Below are positions 48,211-56,791 of a stretch of 64,000 bases of DNA, one piece after another. The stretch's first letter is position 1. Each line of letters begins with the position of its first letter. Source of the DNA: Rhodopirellula baltica (lineage in GTDB: Bacteria > Planctomycetota > Planctomycetia > Pirellulales > Pirellulaceae). Position numbers and translations under genes: made by a program. A model generated the notes under the pieces. It searched no databases. It saw only the letters and a list, made by a program, of their open reading frames with translations, and was not told the DNA's origin. The DNA is taken from positions 93,462-157,461 of the forward strand of contig PPHI01000012.1 of the NCBI GenBank assembly GCA_002901265.1. The letters are read 5' to 3'.

Positions 48211-51200
48211 TCAAACGCCGGATGTTTGCGAGGTTTTCCAATGAAGCAATTGTTTCGCACGACGTGAGATTTGATCTTCGACGCCGTCACCGAAGGCAAG
48301 CCTCGAGAGTGCGGTGAGACACGTCGCGTCGCCATGTTCCGAGAGAGACTCGGAAATTGAATTCCAATGTCGAGCGACGCAAGCGTCACTTTCCCAATTA
48401 CGTTTTCGTTTGATTAGCCGTTCAAGCTTTTTGGTCAGCGCGGACGTAGGTGCCGTATCAGATGTTTCGGTGTCGCTTGTTGGATTCGACTGTGCCAGTT
48501 GGTATTGTTCGAGTGCTTCGCAAATCAGTTCGACGTTAGCGCTTTCGCCTGGCGTTTCTTGGAGCTCCATTTTTTCGATAGAGTCGGCGATCGCGCGGCC
48601 GACCCGTTTGCCGATGTGTTCACCGAGACGGCGATAGGCTTCGACTTGGGATGCATCGTAGAATTGGTCGGAGGTCGATTCGTGTGGAAAGTCTTTAAAT
48701 CGACCACGGTAGTACTGCAGGTCCAGGCTCTCGTCGCCGGTAAAGGACGGCTTGATCAGGATAAGGGTGCCGTGCGATCCGTCACCATAGAGGATGCGGC
48801 CGACTTTGAAATGTGATTTGCAAATCGGTCTTTGATGGTTGTCCTTGTCATCCCCGTGGAGAAATTCGTCAACCGCAAAACCTGAAGAGGGTTGGTCATG
48901 GTTCGCCGCGATTTCGACAAGGCGGATTCCCTGGTGCACTCGGACTTCGGCAATCGCACGGGCGAGATCGGCAAACTGACGTTTGGGATCGTACGACGCG
49001 TCGACGCAGATGATCAGCCGACACTGGCGTTTTAAAAGTTGTACCAGTCCGAGATTTTCGCGGACGCCACCGTCGCTGACAAAAAAGTACTGTCGCTTTT
49101 TCCAATGTCTCGCCGTGTCGATCAAGCTGCTGATGACGTTGGGAAATGTCGTGGGCGTTCGCTGTGGATTGGGAAGCCACTGTCCCAGTCGCAGATTAAG
49201 GATCAACATCAGCGTCGCGATCAGCGGGTTGGTCACGTTGCCGGGGCTGACGGCCGCGCCGCTGATGGCGATCGAGTCCGCCAGGTCGATCTTGTTGAGC
49301 GAACCAGGGATCATGCTTTCGTATTTGTCGGTGTCCATGAAGCCCGTGAGTTCAGACCCGCAATAGTTTTTCGATAGCAGGAAGCTGTCTTGGGAGCGGA
49401 GCAATTCGGCGGGCAGTTTTTGAGCCGGATCGCTTGCCGCGAAGACCTTGGGAAAGAGGTTGCTGTGAAGCAAGCTGATCGATCCACAGATCAGATGATA
49501 GGGGCCGCCGACGTTGCAGGTATTCAGTTTCGAAAGTGGGATCGACGACTCGCTTCCGTCGCTTCCCGAAACAAACGCTTGTGCGATCCGGTTGCGATAA
49601 TAGCGATGCAGCGAAACGGTGTTCAAGTTGACCAGTGCACCCGCCATCAGGAAAACCAACGCAGCGTATGTGAAGATGGTCAATCGTTTGACCTGGTCAT
49701 TTGAATGGGTGATCGTGCGACGGATCTCTGTCCGCGGTCGCAAGGCGTCGGGCTGCATCGTTTGAAATGCGAGTCGTGAAATTCGGCGACCGACATCCGG
49801 CGTCAGCGGTACGTCCGACGCAATGGCGATTTGGTTGAGATGTTCTTGCAGGTCCGGCGGAAGTATCAGCGGTTCGACACCCATCGGAATACTGTTTTGC
49901 ACGTCACGCACGAGCCCAGCGAGTTCCGATCGTACGTCTGGATCGTCGAAGAAATTCAGTTCGAACGACGTCGCGAGGTTGTTGCGGATGTGGCGTGACA
50001 GTTGCGTCGCGGCGATGTAGTCGGACGTCTCATTTTGGCTTCTCAGATTCCCCCAGTGTCCAAGGTTTAAGTACCAGCTATGTAGGTTGGGGGTGATGCG
50101 GGTGTGGTGAAATCGCTTGTCGTCCTTGAGGGCTTCGCGGAGTGCCAACACCTCAGGGCGAAGGAGCTGACTCGCTAAAGCACTGCAAAGTAGGGATCGG
50201 TTCAATGCTCGACGCACCATGGCACGGTCCTCTGTGCGAGGTCCGATTTGGCCGGCGGGGTCGGTTGCCAGATGTGAAAACGAAACGTTGCTTGATCGCT
50301 GCCGAACCGATCGGAGGTATTCCAGGTCCAGCGACGCAATCGCGGCCAAGACATCGGCAACGACGAGCGGCGAGGCATCATTGCCGATCGCTAAGGATTG
50401 ATCGATCGGATAACGTGATTGGTACAGCATCGCGTCTCGAATTTGATCGAGACGTTGCCGGTTTTGCGTTGTATCCGCCCCAAGCAAGTAGTTCTTGAAT
50501 GCTTCGTCGACGTTGCCGGATCTTGCGTTCTTTACCAGCAGCCCAAGGTCCAGGTTGACGTCGTCTTCTTCGTCGAAATTGTCCCGCACGGTTTTGGCGA
50601 ACAGCTCCGGGATCGTATTTGGCTTGTCTGGTGTTGGAGTTGAGGGGATGGCTAATGATGCAACGATCGATTCGTCTCGGATGTCACCGCCGACCATTTC
50701 TCGATAGGGATGGGTGTTGAAGCCACTGATGTTTTCTTTGGCGATGAAACCGACCAGCAACAATGGAATTCCGATCAACAGGCCGGTGCTGGCAAGCAGA
50801 AAGACATACCGCTCCAAAGGGCTTTGGGGGTTGATGCCGCTTTGCAGGATTCGCTGAGGTCGGATCCAGGGGAGCAGTGCGGCCCCGACGGCCCCGGTGA
50901 TTGTCGCCCAGACCGAATTGGGCAGGACAAAGATAGGCTGGCCGGTGAGCAATTCGACCCCTGTCCCTTCGTTGTCACCGTTGCCCGCTACCAAGGCGAG
51001 CCCGATCAGGACGGACGGCAGCAGCAAGTACAGAAAGAATCTGGCGGTGCCTCCGGTGGAGATGTCATTGCGTCGCCACAGCGAAATCCCCCAAGCCGCC
51101 AGCCAGCAACAGCCGAAGAGCACCGCGGGAAAGAATGGGACCAGCAAGTCGTCGCTCAGATTCAGCAGATCGGCGTTGCGTCGTACCACGTCGTAATCCA

Positions 51201-51765
51201 AACAACGCCACAAAAACGCGATCAGAGAACTGCACGCGACGACCAATGAAAAGAACGCCACGTTGATCAGCAGAAGTCCGAACAAGTAGCGATTGATAAA
51301 AAAGATCGGGCGAAAGAGATAGTTGCCGCTTTGGATCAGGCGTCGAACATGAGTCGACTGGGGGCCTGCCGCGGTGGGTTGATCGTTGACCGGCGGTTCG
51401 GTTGAAAACGGAAAGGCGTCTTTCCCGTCGCACTCTTGAGATCGAGTCAGTTGGTTGGAGATATATCCCGCCGTGTAGCCGCCTCCCGAGACAGACGACA
51501 TGTAATCGATCAACTTCCACAAGCCGCAAGCATGCAACGCTTGGGTAACGCCAACGGAGAAGCAAGCAGATCTCAATCCGCCACCGGAAAGCGCCAGGCC
51601 GACGACCCCGTTGTGGCGATCGATTTTGGGAAGGTTTGCTTTTTCGCGACGCTCCGCAATTTCTTTTCGCTCAGAGCGAATCACATCTTCGATGGAGAGA
51701 TTGCTCGATGCGGTCTTTGGCATCGTAGACTCAGCAGACTTTTCGACTGAAGTCATTTCAGGCAT
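48211..51765 (-). CDS. Giant membrane patatin-like phospholipase
   Basis: 1,184 residues from the ATG at 51765, which has GGGAG five bases upstream; an ATG at 51822 lacks one. Patatin elements: LALSGGGLRSACFSVGV (oxyanion GGGxR, near residue 58), SSVSGGGYTAG (nucleophile serine, near 90) and DGGVRENLGL (catalytic Asp, near 897). Between Ser and Asp lie about 800 residues with some six hydrophobic segments, for example LFGLLLINVAFFSLVVA, FFLYLLLPSVLIGLALVAG and FTYAALVFLMAGALVN. Patatins are Ser-Asp acyl hydrolases; this one should be an integral membrane lipase. It is flanked by repeat-rich gaps and has no operon partner. Confidence 0.85.
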   Translation of the reverse strand: MPEMTSVEKSAESTMPKTASSNLSIEDVIRSERKEIAERREKANLPKIDRHNGVVGLALSGGGLRSACFSVGVTQALHACGLWKLIDYMSSVSGGGYTAGYISNQLTRSQECDGKDAFPFSTEPPVNDQPTAAGPQSTHVRRLIQSGNYLFRPIFFINRYLFGLLLINVAFFSLVVACSSLIAFLWRCLDYDVVRRNADLLNLSDDLLVPFFPAVLFGCCWLAAWGISLWRRNDISTGGTARFFLYLLLPSVLIGLALVAGNGDNEGTGVELLTGQPIFVLPNSVWATITGAVGAALLPWIRPQRILQSGINPQSPLERYVFLLASTGLLIGIPLLLVGFIAKENISGFNTHPYREMVGGDIRDESIVASLAIPSTPTPDKPNTIPELFAKTVRDNFDEEDDVNLDLGLLVKNARSGNVDEAFKNYLLGADTTQNRQRLDQIRDAMLYQSRYPIDQSLAIGNDASPLVVADVLAAIASLDLEYLRSVRQRSSNVSFSHLATDPAGQIGPRTEDRAMVRRALNRSLLCSALASQLLRPEVLALREALKDDKRFHHTRITPNLHSWYLNLGHWGNLRSQNETSDYIAATQLSRHIRNNLATSFELNFFDDPDVRSELAGLVRDVQNSIPMGVEPLILPPDLQEHLNQIAIASDVPLTPDVGRRISRLAFQTMQPDALRPRTEIRRTITHSNDQVKRLTIFTYAALVFLMAGALVNLNTVSLHRYYRNRIAQAFVSGSDGSESSIPLSKLNTCNVGGPYHLICGSISLLHSNLFPKVFAASDPAQKLPAELLRSQDSFLLSKNYCGSELTGFMDTDKYESMIPGSLNKIDLADSIAISGAAVSPGNVTNPLIATLMLILNLRLGQWLPNPQRTPTTFPNVISSLIDTARHWKKRQYFFVSDGGVRENLGLVQLLKRQCRLIICVDASYDPKRQFADLARAIAEVRVHQGIRLVEIAANHDQPSSGFAVDEFLHGDDKDNHQRPICKSHFKVGRILYGDGSHGTLILIKPSFTGDESLDLQYYRGRFKDFPHESTSDQFYDASQVEAYRRLGEHIGKRVGRAIADSIEKMELQETPGESANVELICEALEQYQLAQSNPTSDTETSDTAPTSALTKKLERLIKRKRNWESDACVARHWNSISESLSEHGDATCLTALSRLAFGDGVEDQISRRAKQLLHWKTSQTSGV

Positions 51766-52129
51766 CTCGGCTCCCGGTGTTGATTGGGAAACGCAGTGGA
51801 TTGAGCGCTCTCTCAACTCCATTCGTTGCGCAATCAGCCGGTGGGCTGGCCTAGTGGCTGCCCCCTCGTCGGGGCTGTTTTCATGCTACCTGTCAATGCG
51901 GGGGGCTTCAAGTGCCAAACCCCTGCTCTTGAGCAATCTCTGAAAGGCGCAGGTCAGTCGGGTAGGCATCGAGTAGCAAGTATTGATCGCGCTGTACGAT
52001 CGCGCTGTACGATCGGATCCGGAGGCGACGTGGGCGGATTGGGCAAGCTAGCATCGCCCCCCTCCGGCAATAACGACTAGACGAAGATTGCTGAACTACG
52101 AAGGACGCCAAGGGCACGTAGTGGGAAAG
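51766..52129. other. Intergenic region with short direct repeat
   Basis: About 360 bp without a credible gene. Near 51990-52016 there are two adjacent copies of CGCTGTACGATCG. It must carry the promoter of the leftward patatin gene. Confidence 0.4.
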
Positions 52130-52606
52130 CTAGTCGATCGGATAGTGCTCGGCGTAGTACCTCGCCGTTTCCGCGTATTCACGATTGAAAGCGCCGTGTG
52201 GCAATTCTCGGGTGCGAAAGTAGCGTTCAAGCATCGGTTTGGGTTTGATCCAGTGCGCGGTCAATCCACGTGTCGGTTTAACAACATCCACCGGCAGTTC
52301 GTCGATTTTGCCAGAATGGAAATCGACCAAAGCATTGAAGTCGACGGACAGGTGTGAAGCCGCATAGTCGATCGTGCGGGGCATTGGCAGATAGTGTGTG
52401 TAGTATTCATATCCGACCAAGTCGTCCCATCCAGTCGGCGGTCGACCATCGTGTTCCTCTGCATAGGAAGCGATGATGCAAGTGATGCCGCATTCACAGT
52501 ACGCCGCAACGATCCCGCGTCGCAATGCGATCGCAAACCAAGTTAGCGACGCAATCGCTAAGCAGGGAACGAGGATCCAAAGCGTTTTCTTTGTACGTCG
52601 TCTCAT
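52130..52606 (-). CDS. Small membrane-anchored hypothetical protein
   Basis: 158 residues from the ATG at 52606. The chosen start gives a basic leader and one membrane segment (TLWILVPCLAIASLTWFAIAL), after which the rest should be extracytoplasmic. The open frame continues upstream to 52909 but that part is R1 repeat read in frame. The soluble part has SYAEEHDGRPPTGWDDLVG and YYTHYLPMPRT, reminiscent of the periplasmic part of type II secretion pseudopilin-like planctomycete proteins, but no family is certain. Confidence 0.6.
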   Translation of the reverse strand: MRRRTKKTLWILVPCLAIASLTWFAIALRRGIVAAYCECGITCIIASYAEEHDGRPPTGWDDLVGYEYYTHYLPMPRTIDYAASHLSVDFNALVDFHSGKIDELPVDVVKPTRGLTAHWIKPKPMLERYFRTRELPHGAFNREYAETARYYAEHYPID

Positions 52607-52739
52607 CGGGCGGAAGGAGGCAGGGCTTATTTTGGCGGTGTGGCTATTCTGTCGCGTGGGATTTCGCAAACGAGTGATTCTTAGATCACAAGGTTTTGTG
52701 TTAGCCATTGTGACAGGTGTGACGCAACATGTGCTGTCT

Positions 52740-52941
52740 TTGGCTCCGGAGGAGTCAGCGTTGGTAGCTTGGGGCGGGAGCCCCAAGAGATCGATCACGC
52801 AAAGATGTATTCGCCCCGGAGGGGCCGCCGTTGGTGGTGTGATCGAGGTTGCGACGGCCCCTCCGGGGCGGCGGCGTTGTTGGGGGCGGCGGCGTCTCGG
52901 GGCTTCCACCCCGAGCTAACAAAGTCGGCCCCTCCGGGGCG
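52740..52941. repeat. Hairpin-string repeat R1, full copy 4
   Basis: Full R1 with all six hairpins, closest to the copy at 47660 (shared GGCGGCG and GTTGGTGGTG spacers). It begins directly upstream of the small membrane protein gene at 52606. Confidence 0.9.
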
Positions 52942-53073
52942 ATTGCGCTGCCGAGACCATGCCTCCGGGGCGATCGCGTGGCCGAGGTTTGAACCGTCGA
53001 GTTGATTGCGATGCGGAGATTTGGGCCGTCTGGGTGATCGGTCGCTGCGGGGATTGCGGGGCGATCGATCGTT
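52941..53073. repeat. Degenerate 31-32 bp tandem repeat, second array
   Basis: GAT triplets at 52941, 52972, 53004 and 53036 keep the 31-32-bp spacing of the array at 47858; the last units are shortened (53052, 53063). It ends in GATCGATCGTTTGCCTAGG, the same joint as at 48017. Confidence 0.75.
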
Positions 53074-53099
53074 TGCCTAGGCACGATGCATGTTTGTCT

Positions 53100-53282
53100 T
53101 TGGCTCCGGAGGAGCCTTCGTTGGTAGCTTGGGGCGGGAGCCCCAAGAGAATGATCACGCAACGATGCATTCGCCCCGGAGGGGCCGGCGTTGGTGGTGC
53201 GATCGACATAACGACGGCCCCTCCGGGGCGGCGGCGTCTCGGGGCTTCCACCCCGAGCTAACAAAGACGGCCCCTCCGGTGC
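53100..53282. repeat. Hairpin-string repeat R1, shortened copy 5
   Basis: R1 with all stems but a spacer about 19 bp shorter than in copy 4 (no GTTGTTGGGGGCGGCGG segment). The final hairpin has one mismatch (GCCCCTCCGGTGC). Confidence 0.88.
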
Positions 53283-53338
53283 GATTGCGTTGCGGAGATT
53301 TCGACCATTGGGGCGATTGCGCTGCCGTTCGAAGCGTT

Positions 53339-54109
53339 CTATTCGTCGACTTTGTCGAGATGCTTTGCATAGACTCTCGCGACGTCGCCCATGTAATGCC
53401 GGTCGGCATATTGTACGGATTGCTTGAGATGCGACTTGGCGACTTTGGTATCACCCATCGCGTCGGCATAGAGGCCGAGATACAGGTGCCCGTAAAACCT
53501 CGCGCTGCGTCCTGATGCGGAATCCTTGGGCGTCGCTTCCATCTTCTTGGTCACACGAGCCGTGTCGCCGTCGTGAAGCATTTGCAGGACCTCTTCCATC
53601 GGGATACGCCAGTCACCGGGGGCAGGTAAGAGCAACTTCTTCGCTTCTTCCGGCGATTTCGCTTTGGCGACACACAGGAAATGCCAAGCGGCATTTTCCA
53701 CATCGTTTGGATTCACTTCTCGATGGATTTCGAATTGCTTCGCCCCAGCGTCATACTGCTTGGCAAAGTACAGCGCGATGCCGCGTTGCCAAAGGTAAGG
53801 CTTCACTTGCGGGCGGGCTTCGGCATAGCGATCAAACAACTTGACCGATCGTTCCACCTTGCCGCTGCGGAGTAGCACGTCCGCACAAAAACTGAGCTGT
53901 TGCAGATTGGTGTCGCCGCTGGAAAGCGTTTCGGCAGCTTTAGCGGCTGCGTCGTAGTCGCCATCAGCAAGCGCCTTCGAAGCAGTCCGCGACAGTTCGA
54001 TTTGCGATTCGCTCGGTGGCTGAGCGATTGCCGGGGACGAAACGCAAATGCCCAATAACATTGTCACGATCGCTGATCCCATCAGTATCCCAAGAGATGG
54101 TTTCGACAT
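53339..54109 (-). CDS. Exported TPR-like protein
   Basis: 256 residues from the ATG at 54109; signal peptide GILMGSAIVTMLLGICVSSPAIA. The mature part is all-helical with TPR-like pairs: ALADGDYDAAAKAAETL, LLRSGKVERSVKLFDRYAEA, LYFAKQYDAGAKQFEIHREV and HLYLGLYADAMGDTKVAKSH. Such proteins are scaffolds for protein contacts in the periplasm. It follows the chorismate-lyase-like gene by 49 bp on the same strand, so it may be the tail of the terpene-cyclase operon, or only a neighbour. Confidence 0.8.
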   Translation of the reverse strand: MSKPSLGILMGSAIVTMLLGICVSSPAIAQPPSESQIELSRTASKALADGDYDAAAKAAETLSSGDTNLQQLSFCADVLLRSGKVERSVKLFDRYAEARPQVKPYLWQRGIALYFAKQYDAGAKQFEIHREVNPNDVENAAWHFLCVAKAKSPEEAKKLLLPAPGDWRIPMEEVLQMLHDGDTARVTKKMEATPKDSASGRSARFYGHLYLGLYADAMGDTKVAKSHLKQSVQYADRHYMGDVARVYAKHLDKVDE

Positions 54110-54158
54110 GATGGGCCTTTGGTGATTGCGATAGCGAAGCGGGTCAATCAAAACGGGA

Positions 54159-54725
54159 TTACGGCGCGACGACTTCGAGCAGTTCGATTGCCGGTTCGCC
54201 GTCGCAATAGATCAGTGCGGTGCGACCGTAAAGTGTTTGGCCTTCGGTGGCGTCGAGCAATTCGGCGAGCGACGGTCCGGATTTGATTTCCCACAGCCCA
54301 CAGAGTTGGACTTCACGTAAGACGTTGTGTTCGATCAACACTCGGCCGAGCGGAATCGTGCGTGATTCGATTTGTCGCCAGACCTCAGGGTCGAGGGCGT
54401 TGATGTTCAGTCGAACGATGCCGTACTGGACGACTTTGCCAGTGCCAGAAGTTTTCAACGTGATCTCGCGGCTGTACCAATCGCCATCAACGTTGGTCGT
54501 CCGGTGGTATCGGTGGACGACGACGTCGACCTTTTCGCCGTGGTGTGATTCCACGGTGACCGTCATGTGCTCGTTGTGATTGAGCAGTTCGTTGTAAGGC
54601 GATGGCAGGTCCGATGCCGGTTTGCAGTGCCCCAGTTTTTGAAAGCCTGCGTCGGCATCATAAAACTCCGACAACAGCGTTTCGATTTTGACGTCGGCGT
54701 CTTCGTGGGACAACTCGGTAACCAT
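54159..54725 (-). CDS. Chorismate-lyase-like protein (UbiC/Rv2949c fold)
   Basis: 188 residues. IESRTIPLGRVLIEHNVLREVQL and the C-terminal GRTALIYCDGEPAIELLEVV are the pattern I associate with the chorismate lyase superfamily of the Rv2949c (DUF98) type, which makes 4-hydroxybenzoate from chorismate. EHMTVTVESHHGEKVDVVVHRY upstream also fits. It lies 91 bp downstream of the prenyl synthase gene on the same strand. By context it may supply an aromatic head group to a prenylated product, but an atypical binding role is also possible. The assignment rests on remembered motifs and has not been tested by alignment. Confidence 0.65.
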   Translation of the reverse strand: MVTELSHEDADVKIETLLSEFYDADAGFQKLGHCKPASDLPSPYNELLNHNEHMTVTVESHHGEKVDVVVHRYHRTTNVDGDWYSREITLKTSGTGKVVQYGIVRLNINALDPEVWRQIESRTIPLGRVLIEHNVLREVQLCGLWEIKSGPSLAELLDATEGQTLYGRTALIYCDGEPAIELLEVVAP

Positions 54726-54816
54726 GATCGGACTCTCGGCAAGGAATAATCGGGCACCGTTGGCTTCTTCGCGGTTCGGGCCGATTGCGAAATCTGACGA
54801 AAACGAATAATCGAGC

Positions 54817-56696
54817 TCAGGCGATCGGCGCGGCGACTCCCAGGGAGATCACCGAGGTAGGTTTAATCTCGGGCCGTTCCAGGACGGTATCGACCAGGAA
54901 GTACAGCAATCGTCGCAGCGCATCCGGTTCGAGCGAATCGGCAACCGCTTCGGCGCGTTCCTGGTGCTTGTCGACCAGGCGGAACGCGGTCTCGAAGATG
55001 CCGTTCTGTTCGTAGATACGTTTGACTTCGGCCAATCGGGCTTGGTCGCTGATCTGGCAATCCGGATCGGCCAAGTGCAGCAACCGAGATTTCGGTTCGG
55101 CGTCAAGCGATTCGAGCGCCAAGGCCCACAACAGCGTCGGCCGCCCGCCGAACAAGTCGCCACCGGCGGAGAGTTTGTTGTGGTCGTCGCCGGCGAAGTC
55201 ACCGAGGTCGTTAAGGATTTGGAAAGCGACGCCAAGGTTGCGGCTGAACGTGCGGATCGCTTGCCGGTACTCGTCAATCTTGGCCGTGTCGTCACTGGGC
55301 ACGCCCAGGCGAACGCCGCTGAACAACGCCGCTTCGAATGCGGCGACGTCTTTAGTGCATAGATCTTTAGCGCGTCGAGTGGCGTGAGGTTGCGGTCTGC
55401 CGCGTCACGCCAAACCAACTCTGCGCCTTGGCCTTCGCCCAGTCGTGTGTGGGCGGCCGCCAAGCAGTCCAGCACGTCGAGCTGTGCCGATGCGTCGGCG
55501 CCTTGCATCGCCGCTCGGTCGCTGATCAAGCGATAGCCCATGCCGACCAAGTAGTCGCCGACGTTGATTGCCGTCGGGATACCAAATTCTTTATGCAGCG
55601 CAGGCTGGCCGTATCGAAAACCGTCGTCGTCTTCGATGTCGTCGTGAACCAAGCTGGCTTTGTGGAACGTTTCGATGCTCAATGCGGCGCGAAGCACGGC
55701 GTTGGGGATTTTCTTAACCGCTTCGACGCCGGTGTTGCTGGTGCAATCGCCACCTGTCATCGCGTCGTAAGCCGCCATGGTAATGAACGGCCGCGAGTGT
55801 TTACCGCCACGGGTCAGGAAGTCATACGAGATATGTTCGGTCGCTTCGATCGCGTCCATGGAAGCAACCTTGGCTGAATCCAATTGGCCATCGCCGAACG
55901 GTTGCGTGCCGCGCGTTCGTGGGACGATTGTTTCCAGTCGCTGCGGTTCGAACAGTTCACCAGCTGCACGCATCAGGTGCACGTAGCTGCGGGTTTGCTG
56001 TTCGGCCGGTTCGTACGGCGTGCGGATCATTTGGTCGACCCAGGATTCGTCGACCTTTGTATTGCGGCAATCACTGCTCAGCAGCGGCACCGCCATGCAA
56101 GGAATACCCGCTAGCAAGACTTTATCGATCGCTTTTTCCAGTACGTTCAGGCAAGCGACACCGACGACGGCATCGACGTAGCCACCGACAATGATTTTCA
56201 TCACCACCGGCGAGCCTTCGGCGACCAGCACGCGGTAACCCATTTCTTCGGCCAGCCCGCGAAAGTCGGCGATGCTGCATGCGCCGCATTCTTTGCAGTT
56301 CATGCCGAACTCGTCGTAATCGGCCGGACAGCCTTCGGCGTGCTTCAAGCAGTGTGGCAGCAGGAACAAACGTCGTTCGGGCGGAACGGTTTTCAGTTGA
56401 TGACGCCAGAACGAAGTGCTGATCATCACCATCACCCAACCCAAATACGCTTCCGGCAGGTCAGCTTCTTCGAGCGTGCGGCGGGAGATTTGTTCCAACT
56501 CATCTTTGGTCATCGGGATCGTTCGGTCTAAACGATCGGCGACCTGTTCGCAGCGGTCACGCAGGCTTTCGCGCAGCGCGAGCGATTCGGGAACGTCTTT
56601 GAGATGGCTGGTTTTTCGACGACGGCTCTTGCCGCCCGGCGTTGGCGCGCTGTCTTGGCCGGCGTTGGTCTCGGTGGAGCTAAATCCTGTCGACAA
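54817..56696 (-). pseudogene. DUF116 - polyprenyl synthase fusion, disrupted by a frameshift
   Basis: TTG start at 56696 with GGGG seven bases upstream. The N-terminal part is DUF116-like with a cysteine cluster (LLPHCLKHAEGCP...MNCKECGACS, about residues 110-145). From about residue 290 it is a trans-polyprenyl diphosphate synthase: GGKHSRPFITMAAYDA, then SLVHDDIEDDDGFRYGQPAL with the first Asp-rich motif near residue 350. The frame breaks just after IYALKTSP: the following AFEAALFSGVRLGVPSDD and the second Asp-rich motif QILNDLGDFAGDD lie in the -1 frame and run to 54817. Adding one C-G pair at 55340/55341 restores KTSPAFEAALFSG, the family norm. It may be a sequencing error or a recent mutation. 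Small residues before the DDIED suggest a long product (C20 or more), which is inference. Confidence 0.8.
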
Positions 56697-56791
56697 ACCG
56701 AATCCCCTGGTCGAAGGTAGATGGGCGAAGTTGTGGGATCATTTTAGGTGGGTCGTGGCCGACACGCTTCCGCAAAGGTCGCGGAAGTTGA

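Noticed and set aside
52607..52909. N-terminal extension of the small membrane protein
   Set aside because: The added residues are R1 repeat in frame; the membrane segment makes 52606 the sensible start.
54817..55326. Separate gene for the C-terminal half of the prenyl synthase
   Set aside because: It would begin at a TTG in the middle of the fold and lacks the first Asp-rich motif; a frameshift in one gene explains it better.
55330..55360. Programmed -1 frameshift in the prenyl synthase
   Set aside because: No slippery heptamer is present, and a single missing base restores the family consensus exactly.
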